Position numbers and translations under genes: made by a program. Of a DNA stretch of 28,221 nt, positions 6,184-12,670 are shown in pieces. Source of the stretch: CAYLNH01 sp964384625 (GTDB taxonomy: Bacteria; Verrucomicrobiota; Lentisphaeria; JABSQK01); contig CAYLNH010000066.1 of the NCBI GenBank assembly GCA_964384625.1, positions 1-28,221 on the forward strand. The letters are read 5' to 3'. How positions within the stretch are numbered: position 1 is the first letter of the stretch; each line of letters starts with the position of its first letter. The notes below the pieces were generated by a model. It did no database searches and was not told the origin of the DNA. It was given only the letters and a program-made list of their open reading frames with translations.

Positions 6184-7491
6184 ATGAGTCCAACACTGTT
6201 TTTCAGAACGACCTGTACTGCTTTTGCGGTTGTCGTGGGGTGTGTATACGGTCAGGGCACAAGCGTTACCTACGGCAGCCATGAATTGGAGCTGAAAGGG
6301 CAAGCCAGTGGTGGAGAACTGATTCTGACCACCCCCCCACCGGCACTTGCTGAGGTGCGCATTCCCACTCGTAAGGGCGAGTCAGCGGCGAGCGTGGCGA
6401 AGCGGCTGTATGCCAAGCTCAAAGACCTGCCGGCCAAGTCACTGGCAGCTCCCCTGCGCCCGGTTGCGGGCAAGGGTGAGGTAAAGGATGGTGCCATCTG
6501 CGGATTCAGAGGCAGACAGCAGTGTGGGTTTTACCTGTTGACAGGCAGTGAGATCGGCCTAGGCATTCCTCCATCACCAAGGTCTGTAACTCTCCGCTAT
6601 GATGTCAAAGAAAACGAGATGCACATCTTCTGGGAGACGAACCCAGACAAGGTGAGTGCGGCCGTGCCGTGGGTTCCGTTTGACGCCTACGGAGGAGTGG
6701 ACCAGAAACGGATCCTACAAAATGGGTCTCTGCGTCATTGCGTGTTCTACGGTGGCAGCTCGCGGTTTGTGGATGGGGCGTATCCCACGGTTACCGTTGT
6801 GAACTACAACGGTAACACACCCTCCGCCGGTTCATCCGTCCGACTGACCGGCAGTCGTCTTGAGGACGTAAACGAAACACCGTTCCCTGGTCGATCCGTT
6901 GCCCCCAACTGGCAGGACTTCGTCGGCGTGGGCAAGAAGTGCAAGGTCGAACTCAGGGAAGGGAAGGAGCAGAACATGAGAAGACGCCTTCCCGCCTACG
7001 TCTACTACCAGGTGCTCCATGCGTCGGGAAGCGAGGACGACAGTGCGTACAGTGTCGGCGTGTGGCGGAAGTTCCTCGGGCTGACCGCGGGCAAGCGCTA
7101 CAAGGTTGGGCTGAAGTGGCACTGCTCTCACCAGAAAGATCCCGCGAAGGCAAAGCTGAGGGTCTTCGTTGCGGCTCTTGAGAACAGCGGTAGCGAAGTC
7201 AACAAGACCAGGTTCCAAGAGGGCAAGAAGATAGGGAAGCTCTCCAAAATGCTCCTCGAAAAAACTGCCGAACCGGAGAAGCTTGAGACTCAGGACGCTG
7301 TGCCGAAGTGGAACCGGGAAGCTCTCAAAGTCCCCGTCTGGGCCAGTTTCCGCACCGGCTCCAAGAAGCAGCCGGACATCCAGTTGCCGAAGGGCTGTGA
7401 CTCGCTCGTCGTTTGGGTCCAACTCAAGGGAACGGGGAAGGGCGAGGCGACCGCTGCCTTCAAGGACCTCTTCCTGGAAGAACTTCCATAG
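6184..7491 (+). CDS. Secreted protein of unknown function, 435 aa
   Basis: I do not recognise the family. The frame is open back to 5701, but AGGAGG at 6172-6177 places the start at ATG 6184. That start gives a signal peptide: a short n-region with Arg, a hydrophobic CTAFAVVVGCVYG core and likely cleavage after VYG (residue 23 or so). The mature part is soluble, with few predicted helices. A Gly/Ser-rich middle contains TVVNYNGNTPSAGSSV, and there are many Lys/Glu-rich strands toward the C-terminus (KGEATAAFKDLFLEELP), suggesting beta-sandwich domains, perhaps two (about 25-260 and 260-435). It looks like a periplasmic or exported binding-type protein, but no catalytic motif is visible. Base composition is intermediate between the island and the core region. 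It is likely monocistronic. Confidence 0.75.
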   Translation: MSPTLFFRTTCTAFAVVVGCVYGQGTSVTYGSHELELKGQASGGELILTTPPPALAEVRIPTRKGESAASVAKRLYAKLKDLPAKSLAAPLRPVAGKGEVKDGAICGFRGRQQCGFYLLTGSEIGLGIPPSPRSVTLRYDVKENEMHIFWETNPDKVSAAVPWVPFDAYGGVDQKRILQNGSLRHCVFYGGSSRFVDGAYPTVTVVNYNGNTPSAGSSVRLTGSRLEDVNETPFPGRSVAPNWQDFVGVGKKCKVELREGKEQNMRRRLPAYVYYQVLHASGSEDDSAYSVGVWRKFLGLTAGKRYKVGLKWHCSHQKDPAKAKLRVFVAALENSGSEVNKTRFQEGKKIGKLSKMLLEKTAEPEKLETQDAVPKWNREALKVPVWASFRTGSKKQPDIQLPKGCDSLVVWVQLKGTGKGEATAAFKDLFLEELP

Positions 7492-7559
7492 TAGCCATGC
7501 GGCACAGCCGGGCAAAACGCAAGCGTCAATTCCATCCCATGTGGCTGGGGATGGGTTGG

Positions 7560-7848
7560 TCAGGGATCGGGGTGTGCAGCGTGCCAGCGTTCGGGTAGGA
7601 ATTGTTCGATGTCTTCGGTTTCGGCGAAATGGGTGAAGAGATCCTCGAGATAGGTCAGGACATTGATGTTCATGGCGCGGCAGGTCTGGACCAGCGAGAG
7701 CAAGGTGACCGCAACGCGGTCCGCTTTTTCGCTGCCGAGGAAGATCCGATTCCCGCGGCCGATGACGAGCTTGCGCAGGGAGCGTTCGGAGATGTTGTTG
7801 TCCATGCGATGTTTCGGTCCGGAAAAGACCCCCGTCAGCTCGTCCGCC
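7560..7848 (-). pseudogene. IS66-family transposase C-terminal fragment
   Basis: The translated fragment contains MDNNISERSLRKLVIGRGNR followed by IFLGSEKADRVAVTLLSLVQT and a short C-terminal helix ending FLPERW. This is the C-terminal signature of IS66 transposases: (M/I)DNN..ER.(L/M)R..V(I/V)GR.N at the end of the catalytic domain, with the Glu of ER matching the last residue of the DDE triad. The N-terminal two thirds is missing. Homology ends close to 7849, exactly at one arm of a 15-bp inverted repeat, so the 5' part was lost by insertion or recombination there. Confidence 0.8.
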
Positions 7849-7925
7849 GGGTGAATACGTTGTTTAGATGCAGGTTCGGGCACGGCGGGGTGGGGGCGTT
7901 GCCTGATTGCACAACGTATTCACCC
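7849..7925. repeat. 15-bp perfect inverted repeat GGGTGAATACGTTGT / ACAACGTATTCACCC
   Basis: Arms lie at 7849-7863 and 7911-7925 with 47 bases between. The left arm coincides with the break point of the IS66 remnant. The arms could be ends of a very small element or a recombination scar. Confidence 0.75.
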
Positions 7926-7962
7926 ACGACACGAGGCCGTGGGGTCACCAGAGGGCTTTTCG

Positions 7963-8045
7963 CGCTACGTGCAGCTGGGCTGACCACTGCTTCCACAGCA
8001 GGTCAAGCCTGTTCGTGGCAGTGGTCGACGCAGCTGCACGTGGCG
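7963..8045. repeat. Long branched palindrome upstream of the histidine kinase gene
   Basis: Outer arms ACGTGCAGCTG (7967-7977) and CAGCTGCACGT (8031-8041) pair perfectly and extend outward with CGCT/GGCG, using a G-U pair. Inside, GACCACTG (7982-7989) pairs with CAGTGGTC (8019-8026), CCAC with GTGG, and CAGG with CCTG around a TCAAG loop. A 22-base part (7998-8019) is repeated directly at 8081-8102 with two changes. No gene is supported between 7926 and 8215. It could be a structured RNA, a transcription stop or a dispersed palindromic element. Confidence 0.7.
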
Positions 8046-8215
8046 CCGCCTGCGTCCATAGCCCACCGACCATCACTGCAGCAGGTCACGCCTGTTGGTG
8101 GCGGAACGCCGGCCGACGCTGCTCCCCGTGACTGACGCATTACCGGGGTTCTTGATTCTGCCGTGGAATCCGGCGGAAAGTGTTCTACGTTTATGATTCG
8201 GTTTGGAGGCCGCAG

Positions 8216-9484
8216 ATGATTGTTGAATACCCGGAAGCACCGGAAGAGATCGAGTTCACCGCGGAAGAGCAGCACGTTCTGGATCTGGTAAACCAGCGCA
8301 TTGCGGCGGGCAACTCGATGCGGGCGGTGATGGACTTCCTGTTTGAGATGACGCATGCAGTCTGTCCGTGGGACCGTCTGAGCATTGCCTTTGTGGAAGA
8401 AGGCGGACAACGTCTGCGCTCTTCCTGGACTCGGGCCAAGTACGACACGCTGGCGCTGAAAGAGGGCTACGTCGAAGACCTGCGCGGCAGCTCGCTGATG
8501 CCGATCATCGAGGCCGGCAAGCTGCGGATCATCCACGATCTGGCGGCCTATCTCGAAGAGCATCCGGGCAGTCGATCCACGCGCATCCTGCGCCGCGAAG
8601 GCGTGCGCTCCAATCTCACCTGTCCGCTGCAGGTTGACGGCCGGCGGGTGGCGGTGTTCTTCCGCAGTTCGCGACAACCGAATGCCTTCGGCAAACGGGA
8701 AGTCGCCATGCACGTGGCCATCGCCGAGCGCCTGTCGCAGGCGATCGAAAAGGCCTGGCGCATCGAACAGCTGGAAGCCGCCAACCACGCCTACATCGAA
8801 CTTCTCGGTTTTGTCAGCCACGAATTGAAAAGCCCCCTCGCCTCCCTGATCAGCAGCGGCCATCTGCTGACCGACGGCTATCTCGGCGAGCTGGTTCCCC
8901 AGCAGCGCGATCGTGTCGAGCGCATGATGCGTCAATCGGAATACCTCATGGGAATCGTCAAGGAGTACCTGGATCTGGCCCGCCTCGAAAGCGGCGAGGT
9001 CAGGACCTCCTGCCGGCCTGTGGATCTCGTCAAGGAGGTCCTGACGCCGGCGCTGGACCTGGTCGAAGCGCTGGCGCAGGAGAAGCGCATCACGGTCGAG
9101 ACCGATCTTCCGGACGCGGCCGAAGTCGAGTGCGACCCGGATCTGCTGAAGGTTGTCCTGGTCAACCTGCTGAGCAACGGCATCAAGTACGGCGTCGAGG
9201 ACGGCGCCTTGCGTCTGCACTGCACGGCGGCGCCGACGGGGGTTGTGATCTCGGTGTGGAACGCGGGCCCGGGGTTTGCCGAAGGCGAACGCAACAAGCT
9301 CTTCCGCAAGTTCTCGCGGTTGTCGTCCCCGGAGTTGATGAAGCGCAAGGGGACGGGCGTGGGTTTGTACAACGCCTGGAAGATCGTCCAGCTCCACGGC
9401 GGCAAGATCACGGCGGCGTCTCAGGAAGGCGAATGGGCCGAGTTCACCGTTCGCATCCCCCAGCCCATTCCCGCGGCGGATTGA
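8216..9484 (+). CDS. Cytoplasmic sensor histidine kinase with GAF domain
   Basis: This 422-aa protein has no membrane segment, so it should sense an internal signal. Residues about 15-185 form a GAF-like domain (ending PNAFGKREVAMHVAIAERLS). It is followed by the dimerisation and phosphoacceptor helix with FVSHELKSPLASL, and a complete HATPase_c domain: NLLSNGIKYG (N box), NAGPGF (G1), LFRKFSRL (F box) and KGTGVGLYNAWKI (G2). The kinase should therefore be active. GGAGG at 8205-8209 supports ATG 8216 over the in-frame start at 8180. No response regulator is directly adjacent, and the only receiver nearby, in the activator at 10506, is degenerate. The true partner is unknown. The stop codon abuts that of the convergent SET gene (shared TGATCA). 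Confidence 0.9.
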   Translation: MIVEYPEAPEEIEFTAEEQHVLDLVNQRIAAGNSMRAVMDFLFEMTHAVCPWDRLSIAFVEEGGQRLRSSWTRAKYDTLALKEGYVEDLRGSSLMPIIEAGKLRIIHDLAAYLEEHPGSRSTRILRREGVRSNLTCPLQVDGRRVAVFFRSSRQPNAFGKREVAMHVAIAERLSQAIEKAWRIEQLEAANHAYIELLGFVSHELKSPLASLISSGHLLTDGYLGELVPQQRDRVERMMRQSEYLMGIVKEYLDLARLESGEVRTSCRPVDLVKEVLTPALDLVEALAQEKRITVETDLPDAAEVECDPDLLKVVLVNLLSNGIKYGVEDGALRLHCTAAPTGVVISVWNAGPGFAEGERNKLFRKFSRLSSPELMKRKGTGVGLYNAWKIVQLHGGKITAASQEGEWAEFTVRIPQPIPAAD

Positions 9485-9952
9485 TCAGGCTTCGACAAAC
9501 TGCGTCGCGATGAACTCGGAGACGATCCCCAGATCGAGATAGCGCTGCTGCAGGTCGGGCGGCAGCGCCCGGAAATCGCGGACGACGCCGCGGCAGCCGG
9601 GAGCGCCGCAGCGGCAGGACATGGTCCAGAGATCCTCATCCATGGTTGTGGAGTAATCGAACCGTATTTCTTCACCGGCCTCAATCCGCCGAAGCGCCGT
9701 CAGCTCGCGGCTGTGGCGCACGCCGGCATTCGGTTCACAGGAGTGGTTTACATAGAGCCCCGGCGGCTGGGGCCAGAGATAAGCGTTCCGGTCGATTTGA
9801 AACAGGTTTGCGCCGGCCGGCGTCGCGTGCATCGGATCGAAGCGCGAGTACGTCGGTCCTTCGAACAGGAGAATCAGATCACCGGGGTGGAACGGGCCCG
9901 TGGCGAAAACGCCGAGCCCCACGTCACAAAGAGCAATCGTCAGTGCAGGCAT
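9485..9952 (-). CDS. SET-domain protein (putative lysine methyltransferase)
   Basis: This 155-aa protein is essentially one SET domain plus post-SET tail. GLGVFATGPFHPGDLI (12-27) opens the fold. NHSCEPN (69-75) is the pseudoknot motif that binds S-adenosylmethionine, and EIRFDYST (95-102) carries the catalytic Tyr. CRCGAPGCRG (113-122) supplies cysteines like those that bind zinc after SET in active enzymes. An open frame extends upstream to 10033, but ATG 9952 starts just before the conserved region. No strong ribosome site is visible. It may be read from the lipoprotein promoter upstream, although a 13-bp hairpin lies between. Bacterial SET proteins are uncommon outside chlamydiae and planctomycete-like groups; the substrate is unknown. 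Confidence 0.88.
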   Translation of the reverse strand: MPALTIALCDVGLGVFATGPFHPGDLILLFEGPTYSRFDPMHATPAGANLFQIDRNAYLWPQPPGLYVNHSCEPNAGVRHSRELTALRRIEAGEEIRFDYSTTMDEDLWTMSCRCGAPGCRGVVRDFRALPPDLQQRYLDLGIVSEFIATQFVEA

Positions 9953-10000
9953 AGGCAGGGAGCCGGTGGCAGCGGTCGGGTTATCGGTTGTTCGGCGACA

Positions 10001-10031
10001 GGATGCTGCCGGCCGGCAGCCGGCAGCATCC
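10001..10031. terminator. 13-bp perfect hairpin between the lipoprotein and SET genes
   Basis: GGATGCTGCCGGC (10001-10013) pairs with GCCGGCAGCATCC (10019-10031) around a 5-base loop, 45 bases past the lipoprotein stop. It has no T-run, so it may only attenuate read-through into the SET gene. Confidence 0.55.
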
Positions 10032-10076
10032 ACGTGGGTGTGGGTGAAGAGGTGCTGGTTCGCACAGTCGTCTCGA

Positions 10077-10217
10077 TCAGTCGTCGAGATCCAGCCGTTC
10101 CCGTTTGGCCGGCGCCTCCCGTTTGGCCGGCTTCTGCGATTCCTTCTTTTTGCAGCCCTCGAGCATGGGCATGATGATGACGGTGAGCACGACGAGCAGC
10201 AGCAGTTTTCTTCTCAC
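10077..10217 (-). CDS. Small lipoprotein, 46 aa
   Basis: Starting at GTG 10217, the product is MRRKLLLLVVLTVIIMPMLEG followed by the lipobox Cys and a short tail KKKESQKPAKREAPAKRERLDLDD. The basic n-region, hydrophobic core and LEGC lipobox fit a lipid-anchored protein, and the mature peptide is only about 26 residues, basic with an acidic end. GGGAG lies 7 bases upstream of the GTG. The longer in-frame reading up to 10442 would bury the signal peptide and is rejected. A sigma-54-type promoter lies about 67 bases upstream on the same strand. Its role is unknown; such short lipoproteins often resemble entericidin-like or envelope-stress peptides, but I see no specific match. Confidence 0.75.
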   Translation of the reverse strand: MRRKLLLLVVLTVIIMPMLEGCKKKESQKPAKREAPAKRERLDLDD

Positions 10218-10283
10218 GGTTTCACTCCCGCATAGAGATTGTTGGTGCAGTCGACCGCGGTCGACGGATCGAGTATCGGCATG

Positions 10284-10299
10284 TGCAGATTCGATGCCA
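10284..10299 (-). promoter_or_regulatory. Sigma-54 promoter D, TGGCATCGAATCTGCA
   Basis: On the minus strand the sequence matches the -24/-12 consensus TGGCACG-N4-TTGCA at GG and GC with the obligatory 10-base gap. It would start transcription about 55 bases upstream of the lipoprotein GTG. An activator-like palindrome lies about 110 bases upstream (10408-10424). Confidence 0.6.
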
Positions 10300-10407
10300 A
10301 TTCCGTAAGTCCCGGCGTCGAAATCAGCGGCTGCCGGGCGGGCGGGCGTGACGATGGCGGCGTCTCGTTGAACTGCCGAGTCATCAGCTGCGGCCGGCTC
10401 GCGGTTT

Positions 10408-10424
10408 CGGAACTCCGGGTTCTG
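10408..10424. promoter_or_regulatory. Putative activator site, CGGAAC-TCCGG-GTTCTG
   Basis: A 6-bp inverted repeat with one mismatch and a 5-base spacer, in the 288-base divergent gap between the lipoprotein and activator genes. It shares its layout with sites at 11950, 14058 and 20686. It could also autoregulate the activator gene, which starts 82 bases away. Confidence 0.55.
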
Positions 10425-10505
10425 ATTTGAGTGATGTTTCATGTTGCGCGGGGTTACCCGCGTGATACATTTTTCCGGATTTGGACTGAACAGGTGCAGA
10501 CGGCA

Positions 10506-11957
10506 ATGGAAACCATCCTGGTACTTTCGGATTCAGACTCGCTCCCGACCGCGCTCAAGACCGTGCTGGCCCCGCGGTTTACCGTGGCCGCAGTCGACAG
10601 TTCGCTGCCGGAGCCGGACGGCGCAGAAGCCGGCGATGTCCGCTTTGTGTTCTGCGATGTCGAAGGGCTCGAACAGGTTGGCGGCTCCCGGGCGGTGGCC
10701 GGCGGCATGACGCGCGTCCAGGAGGCGTACCCGGCGGCGGCCGTGGTGGTGGTCGGCGCGCCGACGCAGATGCGGCAGATCGTCGGCGCCATTCAAGCGG
10801 GGGCGGTCAACTATCTCACCTGTCCGATTGAACCGGCTGAAGTGAATCTGGTGGTGCGAACGGCCACCCGGCAGCGGTCGCGGCAGCTGGACTTGTCATT
10901 GATGCACGAGCAGACGGGCGCCGCACCGGAGTTCGAGACCCGCAGCGACACGATGCGCGGTGTTTATGAAAAAGTGAAGATGGTGGCGCCGACCAACAGC
11001 ACGGTGCTGTTGACGGGCGAGACGGGAGTGGGCAAGGGCGTCATCGCCCGGATGATTCACGAGCACAGTGCGCGCCGCACGGGACCGTTTATCAGCGTGC
11101 ATTGCGGTGCGATTCCGGACACGCTGGTGGAAAGCGAGTTGTTCGGCCATGAGAAAGGCTCGTTCACCGGCGCCCTGCGCCGCAAGCTCGGCAAGTTCGA
11201 GATTGCCGAAGGCGGCACGATCTTTCTGGACGAGATCGGCACGATATCCGCGGCGGCGCAGATCAAGCTGCTGCGGGTGCTGCAGGAGCGGCAGATCCAG
11301 CGGGTCGGCGGGGAAACGGACATCCGCGTGGATGTCCGCATCATCGCCGCGGCCAACGAGGACCTGGCTGCCATGGCCCGGGACGGCAACTTCCGGACCG
11401 ACCTGTTCTACCGGCTGAATGTGTTTCCCCTGCACCTTCCGGCCTTGCGCGATCGTCTGGAGGATCTGCCGCTGCTGGTCGACGTGTTCCTGGCGCGCAT
11501 GAATGAACTGCATCAGCGGCGGATCACGGCGGTCAATACCGCCGTGGTGGAGGCCTTCGCCCAATACAACTGGCCGGGGAATATCCGCGAGTTGGAGAAT
11601 GTCATCGAACGCGGCTGCATCCTGGCGACCGGGATGGAGCTGCAGCCGCGCCACATGCCGGAGGAGATCATGGGGGCGGCGATTCAGGTGCCGTTGTCGC
11701 CGGCCGACTTGAACGGTTCGCTGGCGGACGTTCGCCAGCGAGCTGTCGAGCTTGTCGAACGCGAGTACCTCAAACAGTTGCTGACGCTGCATCGGGGGCG
11801 GATCAATGAGAGCGCGGCGGCCGCCGGCATCGGGGTCCGGCAGTTGCACAAGCTGATGCAGAGATACGGCATTGAGAAAGCTGCCTTCAAGGGTTCGGCC
11901 GGGGATGGCGCAGCGGCCGGCGGCAAGATCGGAACTGGCGGTTCGGGCCCGGAATAG
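10506..11957 (+). CDS. Sigma-54 activator (NtrC family) with degenerate receiver domain
   Basis: This 483-aa protein has the full NtrC layout. Residues 1-120 are a receiver-like domain. Residues 145-375 are an AAA+ sigma-54 interaction domain with Walker A GETGVGKG (171-178), GSFTGA (218-223, the sigma-54 contact loop, usually GAFTGA), Walker B TIFLDEIG (238-245) and the arginine-finger helix FRTDLFYRLNVF. Residues about 425-470 are a Fis-type HTH (AAAAGIGVRQLHKLMQRYGI). The receiver keeps D51 but has S in place of one acidic-pocket Asp, G84 at the Thr/Ser switch and C106 where Lys is needed, so phosphorylation control is unlikely. ATG 10506 is chosen because it begins the receiver; the frame is open to 10431. 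By family it hydrolyses ATP to open sigma-54 promoters, and several candidates lie nearby. Confidence 0.93.
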   Translation: METILVLSDSDSLPTALKTVLAPRFTVAAVDSSLPEPDGAEAGDVRFVFCDVEGLEQVGGSRAVAGGMTRVQEAYPAAAVVVVGAPTQMRQIVGAIQAGAVNYLTCPIEPAEVNLVVRTATRQRSRQLDLSLMHEQTGAAPEFETRSDTMRGVYEKVKMVAPTNSTVLLTGETGVGKGVIARMIHEHSARRTGPFISVHCGAIPDTLVESELFGHEKGSFTGALRRKLGKFEIAEGGTIFLDEIGTISAAAQIKLLRVLQERQIQRVGGETDIRVDVRIIAAANEDLAAMARDGNFRTDLFYRLNVFPLHLPALRDRLEDLPLLVDVFLARMNELHQRRITAVNTAVVEAFAQYNWPGNIRELENVIERGCILATGMELQPRHMPEEIMGAAIQVPLSPADLNGSLADVRQRAVELVEREYLKQLLTLHRGRINESAAAAGIGVRQLHKLMQRYGIEKAAFKGSAGDGAAAGGKIGTGGSGPE

Positions 11958-11966
11958 CCGATTCCG
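11950..11966. promoter_or_regulatory. Putative activator site, CGGAAT-AGCCG-ATTCCG
   Basis: A perfect 6-bp inverted repeat with a 5-base spacer that overlaps the activator stop codon, 90 bases upstream of promoter A. It has the same architecture as the sites at 10408, 14058 and 20686. Confidence 0.6.
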
Positions 11967-11991
11967 GTTCCGGGCGGTTCGGCTGCCGCGC

Positions 11992-12013
11992 GCGTGCCGC
12001 CGCGGCGGCACGC
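11992..12013 (+). terminator. 22-bp perfect palindrome after the activator gene
   Basis: GCGTGCCGCCG is followed directly by its complement CGGCGGCACGC, 35 bases after the stop. It is a strong candidate for terminating the activator transcript before promoter A, although no T-run follows. Confidence 0.5.
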
Positions 12014-12055
12014 TGTGAGGCCGGCGGCCGGCGCATTCCCGTTCGACTTGGGATT

Positions 12056-12071
12056 TGGCATTGGCTGTGCT
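12056..12071 (+). promoter_or_regulatory. Sigma-54 promoter A, TGGCATTGGCTGTGCT
   Basis: GG and GC elements sit exactly 10 bases apart in a TGGCA...TGC context. The start site would lie about 75 bases before ATG 12158. It is preceded by the 11950 palindrome. Confidence 0.6.
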
Positions 12072-12157
12072 TTCGCTTGCTCCGGCGCAATTCCGCGCCG
12101 CCCGGGCCGCGGGGCCCAGAACTCTACGTCAACGCCAAAGGAAAGGTGTCAGGGAGT

Positions 12158-12565
12158 ATGAACAAACCGCTCGTCTACATTGTCACCGCCGTGATCGCGG
12201 CGCTGGTCTGCCTGCCGGTCCTCAACGCCAAGGAGAAGAAGGCCCGCAAACCGCGACCCAAGCCGGTTACGGTGGTCGGCGTCCTCGCCCAACAGGATGA
12301 GGAGAACGAGAAGTCCCCGTTGACGCTTACGGATGCAGCCGCCGAGAAGACCTACATCCTCATGCTCAACAAGAAGGTTGAGGGACTGAAGGAACTGGTC
12401 GGCAAGACCGTCAAGGTCACCGGCATTCCCGGCATGAACAAGAAGAAAGCCGCCACCCTCCGGGTCCAGAAGTTTGAAGAAGTCCAGCAGGAGGCGGACG
12501 AAGGAGAAGGTGACGCCGGCGGCGGCGGCGACGATCTCGGTGATGAACCGATCGAAATCGAATAG
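12158..12565 (+). CDS. Exported small OB-fold-like protein with acidic tail
   Basis: This 135-aa protein starts MNKPLVYIVTAVIAALVCLPVLNA, a signal peptide with likely cleavage after LNA. The core (about 37-110) has the pattern VTVVGVL ... KTYILMLNKK ... LVGKTVKVTGI ... ATLRVQKFEEV, a five-strand layout like single OB-fold domains, with LVGKTVKVTG resembling the V.V.G strand. A very acidic tail follows (EADEGEGDAGGGGDD). The gene at 14369 and the gene at 20771 encode similar cores, and each follows its own sigma-54-type promoter. The fold is inferred from strand pattern only; ligand and role are unknown. GGGAG immediately precedes ATG 12158, with AGGAAAGG further up. The frame is open to 12077 but the signal peptide fixes the start. 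Confidence 0.75.
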   Translation: MNKPLVYIVTAVIAALVCLPVLNAKEKKARKPRPKPVTVVGVLAQQDEENEKSPLTLTDAAAEKTYILMLNKKVEGLKELVGKTVKVTGIPGMNKKKAATLRVQKFEEVQQEADEGEGDAGGGGDDLGDEPIEIE

Positions 12566-12577
12566 CCCGCACGCAGT

Positions 12578-12611
12578 GGAGTTGCCGCCGCCGGACGCGC
12601 GCGGCAACTCC
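12578..12611 (+). terminator. 11-bp hairpin after the OB-like gene
   Basis: GGAGTTGCCGC (12578-12588) pairs with GCGGCAACTCC (12601-12611), followed by CTTTCC. This is a good intrinsic-terminator shape 13 bases after the stop, weakened by the short T content. Confidence 0.6.
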
Positions 12612-12656
12612 CTTTCCGAGCGCGCCGGCGGCGTGCTGCCGGCGCGCTCGGAAGGG
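12611..12656 (+). promoter_or_regulatory. Large hairpin in front of the P-loop gene
   Basis: A 14-bp perfect core (CCGAGCGCGCCGGC with GCCGGCGCGCTCGG at 12638-12651) extends through TTT/AAG and CC/GG to about 19 pairs. Its 3' arm ends in the AGGGGG that should serve as the ribosome site of the gene at 12671, so folding would hide that site. It also competes with the preceding terminator for CC at 12611. Confidence 0.55.
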
Positions 12657-12670
12657 GGAAAGAACAGATT

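Noticed and set aside
6443..6460. TGGCAGC...CTGCG match to a sigma-54 promoter
   Set aside because: It lies inside the coding part of the 6184 gene with no gene start downstream; likely chance.
8095..8113. Possible sigma-54 promoter before the histidine kinase (TGGCGGA...GC)
   Set aside because: Spacing fits but the -12 part (CGGCC) and the bases after GG are poor, and no palindrome is nearby.
8003..9397. Long open frame antisense to the histidine kinase
   Set aside because: It mirrors a well-supported kinase gene; long antisense frames are expected in GC-rich codons, and its product has no recognisable domain.
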